Numbered from the stretch's first letter, positions 37,887-47,522 are shown. The stretch is 64,000 nt of DNA from Pseudomonas sp. VD-NE ins (GCF_031882575.1 NZ_CP134772.1:5406501-5470500); one strand, 5' to 3'. The notes: generated by a model not told the origin, from the sequence alone. Translations and numbers: made by a program.

Positions 37887-39917
37887 TTAAGCCTGTTCCA
37901 ACGAGGTTTCAACACGGGTGGCACCGGCCGGGATTTTCCCTGCCGCAACCAGACGCTTGTGCTGCTCGGCTTCGATACGCTCGATCGTTTCAACCGGAAC
38001 CATATAGCCCTGGTCGTCACGTGCAGCGTGGATCACGAAGTAGATGACGGTGCCGGCCAGGCTGGCGATCGCCAACCACCAGATGTGCCAGATCATCGCG
38101 AAACCGAAGACGGTCAACAGTGCGCCCATCACCACGCCAGTGGCGGTGTTGTTCGGCATGTGGATCGGCTCGTACTTGGCCGGACGCTGGTACGCAGTAC
38201 CGTTTTCCTTGGCTTCGGTGAACGGGTCGATGCAGTCAGCCTTAGGCAGCACAGCAAAGTTGTAGAACGGAGGTGGCGACGAGGTCGACCATTCCAGGGT
38301 GTGTGCATTCCACGGGTCACCGTGATCGCAAACGTTCTCTGGCTTGTTGCGGTCACGCACGCTCACATAGAGCTGGATCAGCTGGCAGGCAATACCCACA
38401 GCGATCATCACCGCACCGAACATGGCAACGTACAGGTACGGTACCCATTCAGGGTTGGTGGTGGCGTTCAGACGACGGGTCATGCCCATGAAGCCCAGTG
38501 CATAGAGCGGCATGAACGCGACGAAGAAGCCCGAGATCCAGAACCAGAACGCTGCTTTACCCCAGCCTTCGTGCAGCTTGAAGCCGAACGCTTTCGGGAA
38601 GTAGAACGCGAAACCAGCGATGTAACCGAATACCGCACCGCCGATGATCACGTTGTGGAAGTGCGCGATCACGAACAGGCTGTTGTGCAGAACGAAGTCA
38701 GCACCCGGAATGGCCAGCAGTACGCCAGTCATGCCGCCGATGGCGAAGGTCACCATGAAGCCCAGAGTCCACAGAACCTGGCTGGTGAAGCGCAGACGAC
38801 CCTGGTAGATGGTGAACAGCCAGTTGAATAGCTTCACACCCGTCGGGATGGAAATCAGCATCGTCGCCAGACCGAAGAAGGCGTTGACGCTGGCACCCGA
38901 ACCCATGGTGAAGAAGTGGTGCAGCCAAACCATGAAGCCCAGTACCGAGATCGCGCCCGAGGCGTAGATCATCGAGTGGTGGCCGAACAGTTTCTTGCCG
39001 GTGAACGCCGAGATCACTTCCGAGAAGATGCCAAATGCCGGCAGGATCAGGATGTAAACCTCAGGGTGGCCCCACGCCCAGAACAGGTTGACGTACATCA
39101 TTGGATTGCCACCAAGTTCATTGGTGAAAATGTGGAAATCCATGTAACGGTCAAGGGTCAGCAGTGCCAGGGTAGCGGTCAGGATCGGGAACGAAGCCAC
39201 GATCAGAACGTTTGCCCAGGTGCAGGTCCAGGTGAAGATCGGCATGTCCATCAGTTTCATGCCAGGGGTACGCATTTTCAGTACGGTCGCGAGGAAGTTG
39301 ACCCCCGTTAGCGTCGTACCTAACCCGGATAGCTGTAGCGCCCAGATGTAGTAGTCCATGCCCACGCCAGGGCTGTATTGCAGACCCGACAATGGTGGAT
39401 AGGCAACCCAACCGGTCTTGGCGAATTCGCCGACGCCCAGGGACAGGTTGATCAGCACTACGCCGGATACCAGCAGCCAGAAGCTCAGGGAGTTCAGGAA
39501 CGGGAACGCAACGTCACGCGCGCCGATCTGCAGCGGCACTGCAAGGTTCATCAGGCCGGTGAAGAATGGCATCGCCATGAAGATGATCATGATCACACCG
39601 TGAGCGGTGAAGATCTGGTCATAGTGTTCAGGTGGCAGGTAGCCAGGCGAACCCTCGGTGGCCATGGCCAACTGGGTACGCATCATGATGGCGTCGGCAA
39701 AACCGCGCAGCAGCATGACCATGGCAACGATGATGTACATCACGCCGATTTTCTTGTGGTCGACCGAAGTCAGCCACTCGGTCCACAAGTAGGTCCACTT
39801 CTTGAAGTAGGTGATTGCAGCGAACAGCGCCAGACCACCGAGGGCGATCATGGCGATGGTCACCATCACGATCGGCTCGTGGAATGGGACTGCTTCCCAA
39901 CTTAATTTACCAAACAT
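37887..39917 (-). CDS. cyoB: Cytochrome o ubiquinol oxidase subunit I
   Basis: The 676-residue catalytic subunit holds heme b, heme o3 and Cu-B, and pumps protons. The heme-copper oxidase signature [17 protein letters not shown] with the cross-linked His-Tyr pair (HPEVY) is present, and [11 protein letters not shown] gives the heme ligands. About fifteen membrane segments. Part of the cyoABCDE operon, 3 nt from each neighbour. Confidence 0.98.
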   Translation of the reverse strand: MFGKLSWEAVPFHEPIVMVTIAMIALGGLALFAAITYFKKWTYLWTEWLTSVDHKKIGVMYIIVAMVMLLRGFADAIMMRTQLAMATEGSPGYLPPEHYDQIFTAHGVIMIIFMAMPFFTGLMNLAVPLQIGARDVAFPFLNSLSFWLLVSGVVLINLSLGVGEFAKTGWVAYPPLSGLQYSPGVGMDYYIWALQLSGLGTTLTGVNFLATVLKMRTPGMKLMDMPIFTWTCTWANVLIVASFPILTATLALLTLDRYMDFHIFTNELGGNPMMYVNLFWAWGHPEVYILILPAFGIFSEVISAFTGKKLFGHHSMIYASGAISVLGFMVWLHHFFTMGSGASVNAFFGLATMLISIPTGVKLFNWLFTIYQGRLRFTSQVLWTLGFMVTFAIGGMTGVLLAIPGADFVLHNSLFVIAHFHNVIIGGAVFGYIAGFAFYFPKAFGFKLHEGWGKAAFWFWISGFFVAFMPLYALGFMGMTRRLNATTNPEWVPYLYVAMFGAVMIAVGIACQLIQLYVSVRDRNKPENVCDHGDPWNAHTLEWSTSSPPPFYNFAVLPKADCIDPFTEAKENGTAYQRPAKYEPIHMPNNTATGVVMGALLTVFGFAMIWHIWWLAIASLAGTVIYFVIHAARDDQGYMVPVETIERIEAEQHKRLVAAGKIPAGATRVETSLEQA

Positions 39918-39920
39918 CGT

Positions 39921-40862
39921 TTACTCCTCTGCCCCGGCAGCTGAATGCGAACTCGAGTCAATTTCCGTGGCCGCCACTTCTTTCTCTTTCTTCTCGTGCT
40001 TCAGCGGCTTGCCCGGCTTCATACCTTCGTACTTGTCGACGATGATCTGGAACTGGTTCGGCGTGACCGAGGAGTAGAGCTCGACTGGGTTGTTCTGGCT
40101 CGGTTTGGCAAGGGCCGCGTATTCAGCTTGATCAAGCTGTTTAGGTGACTTCTTGACTTCACTTACCCAGGCGTCGAAATCTTCCTGAGTGGTGGAGATA
40201 GCCTTGAATTTCATACCGGTGAAACCCGCGCCGCTGTAGTTGGCGGAGATACCGTCCATTTCAGCGTTACGGTCAGCGATCAGGTGCAGCTTGGTCTGCA
40301 TGCCCGCCATCGCGTAGATCTGGCCGCCCAGACCCGGGATGAAGAACGAGTTCATCACAGCGTCAGAGGTGATCTTGAAGTTGATTGGCGTGTGCGCCGG
40401 GAACACGATCTTGTTGACCGTGGCGATGCCTTGTTCCGGGTAGATGAACAGCCACTTCCAGTCCAGCGCGACCACTTCGATGGTCACAGGCTTCACGTCG
40501 GACTGAATCGGACGATACGGGTCCAGTTCGTGGGTCGAAATGTAGGTGATGTAACCCAGGGCAATGATGATCAGAACCGGGATGGTCCAGACTGCCACTT
40601 CGATTTTGGTCGAGTGCGACCATTTCGGGGTGTAGACGGCGTTCTTGTTCGACGCGCGGTACTTCCAGGCGAACAGGAAGGTCATGACGATAACCGGCAC
40701 GACGACCAACAGCATCAGCAGGGTCGCGGTGATGATCAGGTTTCGCTGTTCCAGGCCAACCTGGCCCGTTGGATTGAGCAAGGTCATGTTGCAGCCTCCC
40801 AGCAACAACGTGCCGAGCAGCGGCACTAGGCCTAGTAATCTGGGGTACCTGTTTTTACTCAT
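39921..40862 (-). CDS. cyoA: Cytochrome o ubiquinol oxidase subunit II
   Basis: A 313-residue lipoprotein with a lipobox ending in Cys24 (TLLLGGC), two membrane segments (about 43-66 and 86-107) and a periplasmic cupredoxin-like domain without Cu-A ligands, as expected for a quinol oxidase. I chose the ATG at 40862, preceded by AGAGGTCGTGAG; it directly starts the lipoprotein signal. A longer reading from 40916 is unlikely. First gene of the operon. Confidence 0.96.
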   Translation of the reverse strand: MSKNRYPRLLGLVPLLGTLLLGGCNMTLLNPTGQVGLEQRNLIITATLLMLLVVVPVIVMTFLFAWKYRASNKNAVYTPKWSHSTKIEVAVWTIPVLIIIALGYITYISTHELDPYRPIQSDVKPVTIEVVALDWKWLFIYPEQGIATVNKIVFPAHTPINFKITSDAVMNSFFIPGLGGQIYAMAGMQTKLHLIADRNAEMDGISANYSGAGFTGMKFKAISTTQEDFDAWVSEVKKSPKQLDQAEYAALAKPSQNNPVELYSSVTPNQFQIIVDKYEGMKPGKPLKHEKKEKEVAATEIDSSSHSAAGAEE

Positions 40863-40939
40863 CTCACGACCTCTAAAGCAGCTTGCGCAATGCAGTTGGG
40901 TTTTGATCGCCAACACTTCACCCTGCCAAGGGTTGGCAT
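40859..40939 (-). CDS. Possible leader peptide overlapping the cyoA start
   Basis: ATG at 40939 opens a 26-codon frame (MPTLGRVKCWRSKPNCIAQA, then ALEVVR) whose TGA overlaps the cyoA start as ATGA. The overlap would allow translational coupling. The upstream CCAAAGAAA is a weak ribosome site. No homologue known to me; chance cannot be excluded. Confidence 0.25.
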   Translation of the reverse strand: MPTLGRVKCWRSKPNCIAQAALEVVR

Positions 40940-41617
40940 TTTCTTTGGATTGAATAAGGGCCGCCCGTCGCGCGTCAGACGCTCGACAAAACCTGGGACA
41001 GCGGTCAGTTCTTATTCGAATTCGTGGTCAAAGGCCTTGTTACAGACCAATTCCATTTGGTGCGGAAAGTTGGAAGGCACCGACACCTGGGTGTCTTGAA
41101 AGCCTTTCGACTCACTCGACACCCGACTTCCTGCTCGCCTCCTTAATAAAGGCTGAACAGTGCCGGGAATTCAGTGCGGGCGATTGTAGATAGGTAGCGC
41201 CCTATACACCATGTCTTATCCCGAAATAATTTTTATCCGTTCGAGCAACAATCCATCGCCATTTTTGCAAAAGTTCCGCATCTTATCGAAATCAATTCTC
41301 AACAAAAACACCAAAAATTGTAGGTGTACCCGCGTCAGTTCAGACAGCTCTGCAGGCTATTTCCGAACGCTGGAACAGCGCAAAGCCCGATAACCCAAGG
41401 CTTTTGGCCATATACCCGCGCTTGTTAAAACTGCCTGCTCTGGCACTCGCGTGCTAAAGCCGAAAAACCCCGAATCAGACCAATCCTTTTTTGTAACAAC
41501 GGCCGATTCCGCGTCACTGAGGAGCCCTGCAACACGGCGCGTGTGACAACATGTCGCACACCTGCCACACCCTGCCTTGCCGTCCGTCACGGTGTTTTCA
41601 CAAACACTCTGAAATGC
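40863..41617. other. Long upstream region of the cyo operon
   Basis: About 755 nt without a convincing gene apart from the short frame at 40939. An AAGGAGG on the minus strand at about 41138-41144 has no good frame behind it. The stretch is more AT-rich at 41210-41330. The cyo promoter must lie here, but I could not fix it; no clear ANR/FNR or Fur box was seen. Confidence 0.5.
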
Positions 41618-41657
41618 AAAACGCCCCGATTGGCTGATACGCAAATCGAGGCGTTTT
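41618..41657 (-). terminator. Terminator after dsbB
   Basis: AAAACGCCCCGATT, 11-nt loop, AAATCGAGGCGTTTT; on the minus strand it comes 30 nt after the dsbB stop. One C-A mismatch in the stem. Confidence 0.75.
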
Positions 41658-41687
41658 CTGTATCGGCCAGTCTGCCGAATAGTTGAC

Positions 41688-42197
41688 TCAGCGCAGTGCT
41701 TTTCGGTTACGCGAGGTCAGCAGCGGCACCAGGATCACCACCAGCACGAACGCCACCAGTGCCCATTGTGCCAACGACAAGCCAAGGATCGGCGGGTACG
41801 GCGTCGAGCAGAAACCGTCGACCTGGAAACCCAGCGGGAAGATCTTCGCCAACGGCAGATCATCGACAATCGGTTGCAGCACATCGATGCCGCAACTCAC
41901 CGCCGGATAGAACTGGGTGTACACGTGATGCCCGGCCACACCGGCCCCGGCAATCGCACAAATGACCACCAGCACTTCGAACACGGTGATGCTGCGACGG
42001 CTGCGCATGGCCGCGCCGATGAACGCGAACAGCGCGATCAGCAGCAACGCGTAGCGCTGCAAGATACACAGCGGGCACGGCGCTTCGCCGAGCACGATCT
42101 GCATATATAGAGCGCCACCGATCAGCGCCAGGCAGATGATCCCCAACAGCACCAGAAAGCGCCGCTCACGGCCCAACCGAATCGTTTCCTCGCTCAT
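41688..42197 (-). CDS. dsbB: Disulfide bond formation protein DsbB family
   Basis: A 169-residue inner-membrane protein with four membrane segments that reoxidises DsbA and passes electrons to quinones. The first cysteine pair is in EAPCPLCILQRYALL (about residues 35-49) and the second in the periplasmic loop (SCGIDVLQP and DGFCSTPYP). Pseudomonads often have two DsbB copies; which one this is cannot be told. It stands beside the cyo operon, which oxidises the quinol it makes. Confidence 0.93.
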   Translation of the reverse strand: MSEETIRLGRERRFLVLLGIICLALIGGALYMQIVLGEAPCPLCILQRYALLLIALFAFIGAAMRSRRSITVFEVLVVICAIAGAGVAGHHVYTQFYPAVSCGIDVLQPIVDDLPLAKIFPLGFQVDGFCSTPYPPILGLSLAQWALVAFVLVVILVPLLTSRNRKALR

Positions 42198-42340
42198 CGC
42201 GTTTCCCTTTTATGTCCATGGTTCAACCGGCTCGCGGCTGAAGGTTGTCGCAAGTCTACACCGGGGGAATAAACGATAAAGCGGTTAAGAAACGATTAAC
42301 CTTTAAACAGAATTTAAGAATCGAGACCGCATAACGGCCT

Positions 42341-42411
42341 TCGCGAGCAGGCTCGCTCCCACATTGGATCTGCGTCAAACGAAGATCCTGTGGGAGCGAG
42401 CTTGCTCGCGA
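42341..42411. repeat. REP-type inverted pair, GAGCTTGCTCGCGA family
   Basis: TCGCGAGCAGGCTCGCTCCC (from 42341) and its inverted partner TGTGGGAGCGAGCTTGCTCG (from 42389) with a 25-nt loop. It lies just past the hmp stop and may act as its transcript end. Confidence 0.92.
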
Positions 42412-42432
42412 AGGGGGCGACTCGGTCTTAAA

Positions 42433-43614
42433 TCACTCCAAAGCCGAAGCCGGCCCGAAGAACTCATAACGGCTCTGCTGCTCCGGCACACCCAACGCTT
42501 TCAGATGCCGCTTGATCGCGCCCATGAAGCCCTTCGGCCCAAGGAAGTACGCATCGACATCACGCTGCTGCGGCAACCACTCGCCAAGCAGTGCCTGATC
42601 CAGCATCCCGACCTTGTCCGCCGCCGGGCTGACACCGTCATCTTCGGCGTAGCAGTAAAAACGCTTGAGTTGCGGATGACGCTCAGCCAAATCATCAATC
42701 CAGTCGCGGAACGCATGCACGCTGCCGTTGCGCGCGCAGTGGATAAAGTGCACCGGACGCTCGGTTTCCAGCGCCGCTTCGAGCATCGCCAGAGTCGGCG
42801 TGATGCCAACGCCGCCGCTGATCAGCACCAACGGTTTGTCGCTCGCAGCCAAGGTGAACTCACCCGATGGCGGGAACAGCTGAATGCTCGCGCCAACCTG
42901 CAGTTGATCGTGCAAGTGGTTGGAGGCACGGCCACCCGGTTCGCGTTTGACGCTGATGCGGTACTGACCGTTGTTCGCCAAAGCCGACAACGAGTAGTTG
43001 CGGCGGATTTCTTCGCCATCGAGGATCAGCTTCATGCCGATGTACTGACCCGGTTCGGCGGCGAGGATCGGACCTTTGTCGGCGGGTTCAAAGTAGAACG
43101 AAACGATCTCCGCACTCTCCTCGACCTTGGCCGCGACGATGAATTCCCGCGCCCCGCGCCAGCCGCCAACGGCGTGTTCTTTCTGGTCGTAGATCGCGGT
43201 TTCAGCGCCGATCAGAATGTCCGCCAGTTGCCCATACGCCGCGCCCCAGGCGCTCATCACTTCCGGTGTGGCGATCTCTTCGCCGAGCACTTCAGAGATG
43301 GCGCGCAGCAGGCAGGCGCCGACAATCGGGTAGTGCTCCGGCAGGATCTGCAGGGCCACGTGCTTGTTGATGATCTTCGCCACCAGATCACCCAACTGGT
43401 CGAGCTGATCGATGTGCCGCGCATACATCAATACGCCGTTGGCCAAGGCGCGCGGCTGGTCACCGCTGGCCTGGTGCGCCTGGTTAAAAAGTGGGCGGAC
43501 CTCAGGGTATTCGGAGAGCATCATGCGGTAGAAGTGCGTGATCAGCGCTTCACCGCCGCTTTCCAGCAGAGGCACGGTGGATTTGACGATGGCACGATCC
43601 TGGACGCTAAGCAT
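42433..43614 (-). CDS. hmp: Flavohemoprotein (nitric oxide dioxygenase)
   Basis: A 393-residue enzyme that turns NO and O2 into nitrate with NAD(P)H. The globin domain (1-140) has the proximal His85 (NKHVALQI). The FAD domain follows with RRNYSLS, and the NAD domain with GVGITPTLAMLEA at about 268-280. It is divergent from norR, and the gap holds a sigma-54-type promoter and three NorR-type sites, so NO-induced control is strongly suggested. Confidence 0.97.
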   Translation of the reverse strand: MLSVQDRAIVKSTVPLLESGGEALITHFYRMMLSEYPEVRPLFNQAHQASGDQPRALANGVLMYARHIDQLDQLGDLVAKIINKHVALQILPEHYPIVGACLLRAISEVLGEEIATPEVMSAWGAAYGQLADILIGAETAIYDQKEHAVGGWRGAREFIVAAKVEESAEIVSFYFEPADKGPILAAEPGQYIGMKLILDGEEIRRNYSLSALANNGQYRISVKREPGGRASNHLHDQLQVGASIQLFPPSGEFTLAASDKPLVLISGGVGITPTLAMLEAALETERPVHFIHCARNGSVHAFRDWIDDLAERHPQLKRFYCYAEDDGVSPAADKVGMLDQALLGEWLPQQRDVDAYFLGPKGFMGAIKRHLKALGVPEQQSRYEFFGPASALE

Positions 43615-43656
43615 ATGAATGACTCCTGAGCTTTCTTGAAAAGTTAGCTTAGGGTT

Positions 43657-43673
43657 ATCAGGTATCGTGCCAA
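43657..43673 (-). promoter_or_regulatory. Sigma-54 promoter of hmp
   Basis: The minus strand reads TTGGCACGATACCTGAT, matching the -24/-12 consensus YTGGCACGRNNNTTGCW at all but two defined positions (C for the first T and A for the C of the -12 TTGC). It lies 43 nt before the hmp start, facing it. Confidence 0.75.
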
Positions 43674-43710
43674 CTTATTTATCGATATAAATCAACAGCT
43701 TGAGAATAAC

Positions 43711-43721
43711 GTAGTCATAAC
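43711..43721. promoter_or_regulatory. NorR enhancer site 1
   Basis: GTAGTCATAAC fits the GT-N7-AC core bound by NorR. It is the nearest to the hmp promoter, about 40 bp upstream of the -24 box. Confidence 0.7.
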
Positions 43722-43739
43722 GACTCAAAGAGCCTTATA

Positions 43740-43750
43740 GTCATCCGGAC
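43740..43750. promoter_or_regulatory. NorR enhancer site 2
   Basis: GTCATCCGGAC, again GT-N7-AC, centred 29 bp from site 1. Confidence 0.7.
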
Positions 43751-43758
43751 TACATCTT

Positions 43759-43769
43759 GTCTCTTTGAC
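43759..43769. promoter_or_regulatory. NorR enhancer site 3
   Basis: GTCTCTTTGAC, GT-N7-AC, centred 19 bp from site 2 and only 9 nt before the norR start. Binding here would cover the norR ribosome site region or promoter, allowing self-control. Confidence 0.65.
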
Positions 43770-43778
43770 TACAAGACC

Positions 43779-45338
43779 ATGAACGCTAAATCCCTGCTCA
43801 CCGCCCTGCTGCCTCTCGTCTCCGACCTGTCCCGCGAATTGCCCGAGGGCGAGCGTTATCGACGTTTGCTCGAAGCCATGCGCGCCCTGCTGCCTTGCGA
43901 TGCCGCCGCATTGTTGCGCCTCGACGGTGAATCGCTGGTGCCGCTGGCGGTGGACGGTTTGAGCACCGACACCCTCGGCCGGCGCTTCAAGGTCAGCGAG
44001 CACCCGCGCTTCGAGATACTGCTGAGCGGTGCCGGCCCCACGCGGTTCGCCGCCGACAGCGATTTGCCCGATCCTTATGATGGCTTGGTCGATGGCCTCG
44101 ACGAGCATCTGGAAGTTCACGATTGCCTCGGCTGTCCTTTGTTTGTCGATGAAAAGCTCTGGGGTCTGATCACCCTCGACGCCCTCGACCCCGAACGTTT
44201 CGAGCCGATCGAACTCGACGCCTTGCAAGCCTTCGCCAGCCTCGCCTCAGCCACGGTCAACGCCGCCGAACGCATTCAACGCTTGGCCAATCGCGCTGAA
44301 GACGAACACCAGCGCGCCGAGGTTTATCGTCAGGCCAGCGGTCAGCAGAACCGCGAGATGATCGGTCAGAGCAAAGCGCTGAAGAAACTGGTTGAGGAAA
44401 TCAATCTGGTCGGTGGCAGCGATCTGACCGTGTTGATCACCGGCGAAACCGGGGTCGGCAAAGAGCTGGTCGCCCAAGCGATTCACGCCGCCTCACCGCG
44501 CGCCGACAAACCGATCATCAGCCTCAACTGCGCCGCGCTGCCGGATACGCTGGTAGAGAGCGAACTGTTCGGCCACGTGCGCGGCGCCTTCACCGGCGCC
44601 ACCAGCGACCGTCGCGGCAAGTTCGAACTGGCCAATGGCGGCACACTGTTTCTCGATGAGGTCGGCGAGTTGTCGCTGACCGTGCAGGCGAAATTGCTCC
44701 GCGTCTTGCAGAGCGGCCAGTTGCAGCGTTTGGGTTCGGACAAGGAGCATCAGGTCGATGTGCGCCTGATTGCCGCGACCAATCGCGACCTTGCTGAAGA
44801 AGTGCGCAGCGGTCGCTATCGCGCCGACTTCTATCATCGCCTCAGCGTCTACCCGCTGCGTGTGCCGGCGCTGCGTGATCGCGGCCGCGATGTGTTGTTG
44901 CTCAGCGGTTTTTTCCTCGAACAGAATCGCTCGCGCATGGGCCTCAACAGCCTGCGCCTGAACGGCGACGCCCAGGAAGCGCTGCTCACCTACACTTGGC
45001 CGGGCAACGTGCGCGAGCTGGAGCACTTGATCGGGCGCAGTGCGTTGAAGGCATTAGGTAATTGCAAGGTGCGGCCGAAGATTCTCAGTTTGAGCGCGGC
45101 GGATCTGGATCTGCCGCGCGAGGTTGTGGATAACTCGGTTGAGCCGGTTGCCGGTGTCGTGGCTGAGATGCCGTTGATCAGTGGAGATTTGCGCAGTGCG
45201 ACCGAGCAGTATCAGCGGCGTTTGATCAGTGCGGCGCTGGAGCGTAATCAGGATAACTGGGCGAGTGCGGCGCGGGAGTTGGGGCTGGATCGGGCGAATC
45301 TTGGGCGCATGGCCAAACGACTAGGCATGAAGAGCTAA
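43779..45338 (+). CDS. norR: NO-responsive sigma-54 activator NorR (FhpR-type)
   Basis: A 519-residue activator: GAF domain at about 20-165 that senses NO through a mononuclear iron (conserved HDCLGCP), AAA+ domain at about 195-425 with Walker A GETGVGKE at 222-229 and the sigma-54 contact loop GAFTGA at 269-274, and a C-terminal Fis-type helix-turn-helix (ASAARELGLDRANLGRMAKR). It is divergent from hmp. In P. aeruginosa the matching pair is fhpR-fhp. The regulated promoter and its three sites lie between the two genes. Confidence 0.96.
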   Translation: MNAKSLLTALLPLVSDLSRELPEGERYRRLLEAMRALLPCDAAALLRLDGESLVPLAVDGLSTDTLGRRFKVSEHPRFEILLSGAGPTRFAADSDLPDPYDGLVDGLDEHLEVHDCLGCPLFVDEKLWGLITLDALDPERFEPIELDALQAFASLASATVNAAERIQRLANRAEDEHQRAEVYRQASGQQNREMIGQSKALKKLVEEINLVGGSDLTVLITGETGVGKELVAQAIHAASPRADKPIISLNCAALPDTLVESELFGHVRGAFTGATSDRRGKFELANGGTLFLDEVGELSLTVQAKLLRVLQSGQLQRLGSDKEHQVDVRLIAATNRDLAEEVRSGRYRADFYHRLSVYPLRVPALRDRGRDVLLLSGFFLEQNRSRMGLNSLRLNGDAQEALLTYTWPGNVRELEHLIGRSALKALGNCKVRPKILSLSAADLDLPREVVDNSVEPVAGVVAEMPLISGDLRSATEQYQRRLISAALERNQDNWASAARELGLDRANLGRMAKRLGMKS

Positions 45339-45342
45339 AAGC

Positions 45343-45523
45343 ACACCCTCACCCTAGCCCTCTCCCTCCGGGAGAGGGGACTGACCGAGGTGTTTTGCGT
45401 AATACGCCGACCTGAAACATCGAGGCGATTATGGATTCGGCAGAGCAGGTTCAGGTCGGTGAATTACTACAATATCCCCCAATCGGCCCCCTCTCCCTCC
45501 GGGAGAGGGCTGGGGTGAGGGGC
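45343..45523 (+). repeat. Composite CCCTCACCC intergenic repeat, copy B
   Basis: It starts CACCCTCACCCTAGCCCTCT with a small hairpin (CTCCCTCCGGGAG), then GGGGACTGACCGAGGTGTTT, a centre with TACGCCGACCTGAAA, and ends GAGAGGGCTGGGGTGAGGGG. It takes up most of the 312-nt gap between norR and cheV; nothing else was seen there. Confidence 0.85.
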
Positions 45524-45650
45524 TTTGGCTTTTGATCGAAACACAACCCGACAACTAACCTAAAGCCCACCCCTTTAACGCCGATAACCCGGCATCAATA
45601 GTTTCTGGCGATTTCCACCCTCGCCCACCACCTTTCCACAGAAGGTTCAT

Positions 45651-46553
45651 ATGTCCTCCACCAAAGCCCGCGCAGACTCACTTTCGCTTCTGCTGTTTAC
45701 CTTGCGCAGCGGCAAGTTGATGGCGATCAACCTGCTGAAAGTCAGTGAAATCATTCCCTGCCCGCCGCTGACCAAACTGCCGGAGTCGCACCCGCACGTG
45801 AAAGGCATCGCCACCTTGCGCGGCGCCTCGCTGTCGGTCATCGACCTCAGCCGCGCCATCGGCGAGCGCCCGCTGGAAGACCCGAACGGCGGCTGCCTGA
45901 TCGTGACCGACGTCAGCCGCTCGAAGCAGGGCCTGCACGTGCAGGCGGTGAGCAAAATCGTCCATTGCCTGACCACCGACATCAAACCTCCGCCGTTCGG
46001 CTCCGGTGGCTCGCGCGCCTACATCACTGGCGTGACCTCGGTGGACGGCACGCTGGTGCAGGTGCTCGACATCGAAAAGGTTATCCACAGCATCGCCCCG
46101 GCGCAGATCGAAATGGCCCCGACCGACCTGAGCATGGAAGACGCTGATGTGCTCGGCAACGCGCGCATTCTGGTGGTCGACGACAGCCAGGTGGCGCTGC
46201 AGCAATCGGTACACACCCTGCGCAACCTCGGCCTGCAATGCCACACCGCACGCAGTGCCAAGGAAGCCATCGACTGCCTGCTCGACCTGCAAGGCACGGC
46301 GCAGCAGATCAACCTGATCGTCTCCGACATCGAGATGTCCGAGATGGACGGCTACGCCTTCACCCGCACCCTGCGCGAGACGCCGGACTTCGCCCATTTG
46401 TACGTGCTGCTGCACACCTCGCTCGACAGCGCGATGAACAGCGAAAAAGCGCGTCTGGCCGGGGCGAACGGCGTGTTGACCAAGTTCTCCTCGCCGGAAC
46501 TGACCCACTGCCTGATCGAAGCGGCCAAACACGTCGCCGCCCAAGGGCACTGA
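45651..46553 (+). CDS. cheV: Chemotaxis coupling protein CheV
   Basis: A 300-residue fusion of a CheW domain (about 10-150) and a receiver domain (about 165-295; ILVVDDSQVALQQ, with the phosphoacceptor Asp in VSDIEMSEMDG). CheV couples chemoreceptors to CheA and can buffer phosphorylation. It is one of several CheV copies usual in pseudomonads and stands away from the main che cluster. Confidence 0.93.
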   Translation: MSSTKARADSLSLLLFTLRSGKLMAINLLKVSEIIPCPPLTKLPESHPHVKGIATLRGASLSVIDLSRAIGERPLEDPNGGCLIVTDVSRSKQGLHVQAVSKIVHCLTTDIKPPPFGSGGSRAYITGVTSVDGTLVQVLDIEKVIHSIAPAQIEMAPTDLSMEDADVLGNARILVVDDSQVALQQSVHTLRNLGLQCHTARSAKEAIDCLLDLQGTAQQINLIVSDIEMSEMDGYAFTRTLRETPDFAHLYVLLHTSLDSAMNSEKARLAGANGVLTKFSSPELTHCLIEAAKHVAAQGH

Positions 46554-46580
46554 GTCTTGGCCGAGAGATATTGTTTTTTG

Positions 46581-47039
46581 ATGCGGCGCGATCTTGCCAA
46601 GGACGCGCCGGATGCTCTTGTGCCTCAAGGCATTGAACTGTGCACGTACTCCGCCGAACTGGCGCCGGACGTGCACGCCTTGATGCAACTCGGCTACCGC
46701 GAAGGTGGCGGCCGGGTGCCGGCGCTGGACGCTTGGCAGCAGCAGTTCGAGAGCAATCCTGAATATGATCCGACGCTGTGTTTCATTGCCCGCGATGGCG
46801 AAGGCGTGGTCGGCGTGGCGCAATGCTGGACCAGCGCTTATATCAAGAATCTGGTGGTGCATCCGCGCATGCAGGGCCGCGGTTTGGGCCGGGCGTTGTT
46901 GCTCAATGTATTCAAGGTGTTTCAGCAGCGCCGTGAAGGTTTTGTTGATCTGAAGGTGCTGGAAGACAACCAGCGGGCGCAGCGGTTGTATGAAAGTGCC
47001 GGGATGTATGTGGTCCGCCGCGAGCTGGTGCCGGACTGA
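46581..47039 (+). CDS. GNAT-family N-acetyltransferase
   Basis: A 152-residue protein with acetyl-CoA motif A at about 98-115 (VVHPRMQGRGLGRALL) and the C-terminal VLEDNQRAQRLYESAGMYVV common to ribosomal-protein-like acetyltransferases. I chose the ATG at 46581; a TTG at 46557 would add eight residues. It follows cheV by 27 nt, but no functional link is evident. Substrate unknown. Confidence 0.88.
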   Translation: MRRDLAKDAPDALVPQGIELCTYSAELAPDVHALMQLGYREGGGRVPALDAWQQQFESNPEYDPTLCFIARDGEGVVGVAQCWTSAYIKNLVVHPRMQGRGLGRALLLNVFKVFQQRREGFVDLKVLEDNQRAQRLYESAGMYVVRRELVPD

Positions 47040-47045
47040 TTAAAG

Positions 47046-47125
47046 TCAAAAGATCGCAGCCTTCGGCAGCTCCTACAGGGAACCGCATATCCATGTAGGA
47101 GCTGCCGAAGGCTGCGATCTTTTAA
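47046..47125. repeat. REP-type inverted pair, GCTGCCGAAGGCTGCGATC family
   Basis: TCAAAAGATCGCAGCCTTCG (from 47046) with the inverted partner ending ...GCTGCGATCTTTTAA at 47125, 16-nt loop. Second copy of the family seen at 10574. Confidence 0.9.
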
Positions 47126-47195
47126 CGGTGTCCCAGGCAACAAAACTCTTTGGGCATACTCCAACCTTGGCCACCCACGACCAAGGACGCCCACC

Positions 47196-47522
47196 ATGAA
47201 AGCCATCACCTTAAGCCTGCTCTGCCTTACCGCCCTCGCCTCCCAGGCCCACGCCTCCAGCCCCGACGCCTGGGCCGCCTACGACAAAACCGTACTCGCC
47301 AGTTGCAGCAAAGCCAGCGGCCTGAAAAACGTCAAACCGGTCGGCACACCTGCGCAATTCGATGACCGTGTCGGCTACACCGCCGTTCTGCTGCAAGGCC
47401 AATACCCGCAAAAACACATGAAAGGCCAGCAAGGCAGCGAGCTGTGTCTGTACAACAAACAGTCGAAAACCGCCTTCGTCACCGAGTGGGACTCGATCCG
47501 CCCAACCGGCAAAACCCGCTGA
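47196..47522 (+). CDS. Small secreted protein of unknown function
   Basis: A 108-residue protein with a signal peptide (KAITLSLLCLTALASQAHA, cut near residue 20). The mature part has two cysteines (LASCSKASG and SELCLYNKQ) that may form a disulfide. AAGGACG precedes the ATG. I do not recognise a family; typical of conserved hypothetical periplasmic proteins. Confidence 0.75.
   Translation: MKAITLSLLCLTALASQAHASSPDAWAAYDKTVLASCSKASGLKNVKPVGTPAQFDDRVGYTAVLLQGQYPQKHMKGQQGSELCLYNKQSKTAFVTEWDSIRPTGKTR

Noticed and set aside
41211..41393. A 60-codon open frame upstream of cyoA
   Set aside because: Low-complexity translation, no ribosome site, and in a region better explained as promoter DNA.
41540..41562. 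CRP/Vfr-like palindrome TGTGACAACATGTCGCACA before the cyo operon
   Set aside because: The half-sites are 8 nt apart instead of 6, and the site is close to the dsbB terminator, far from cyoA.
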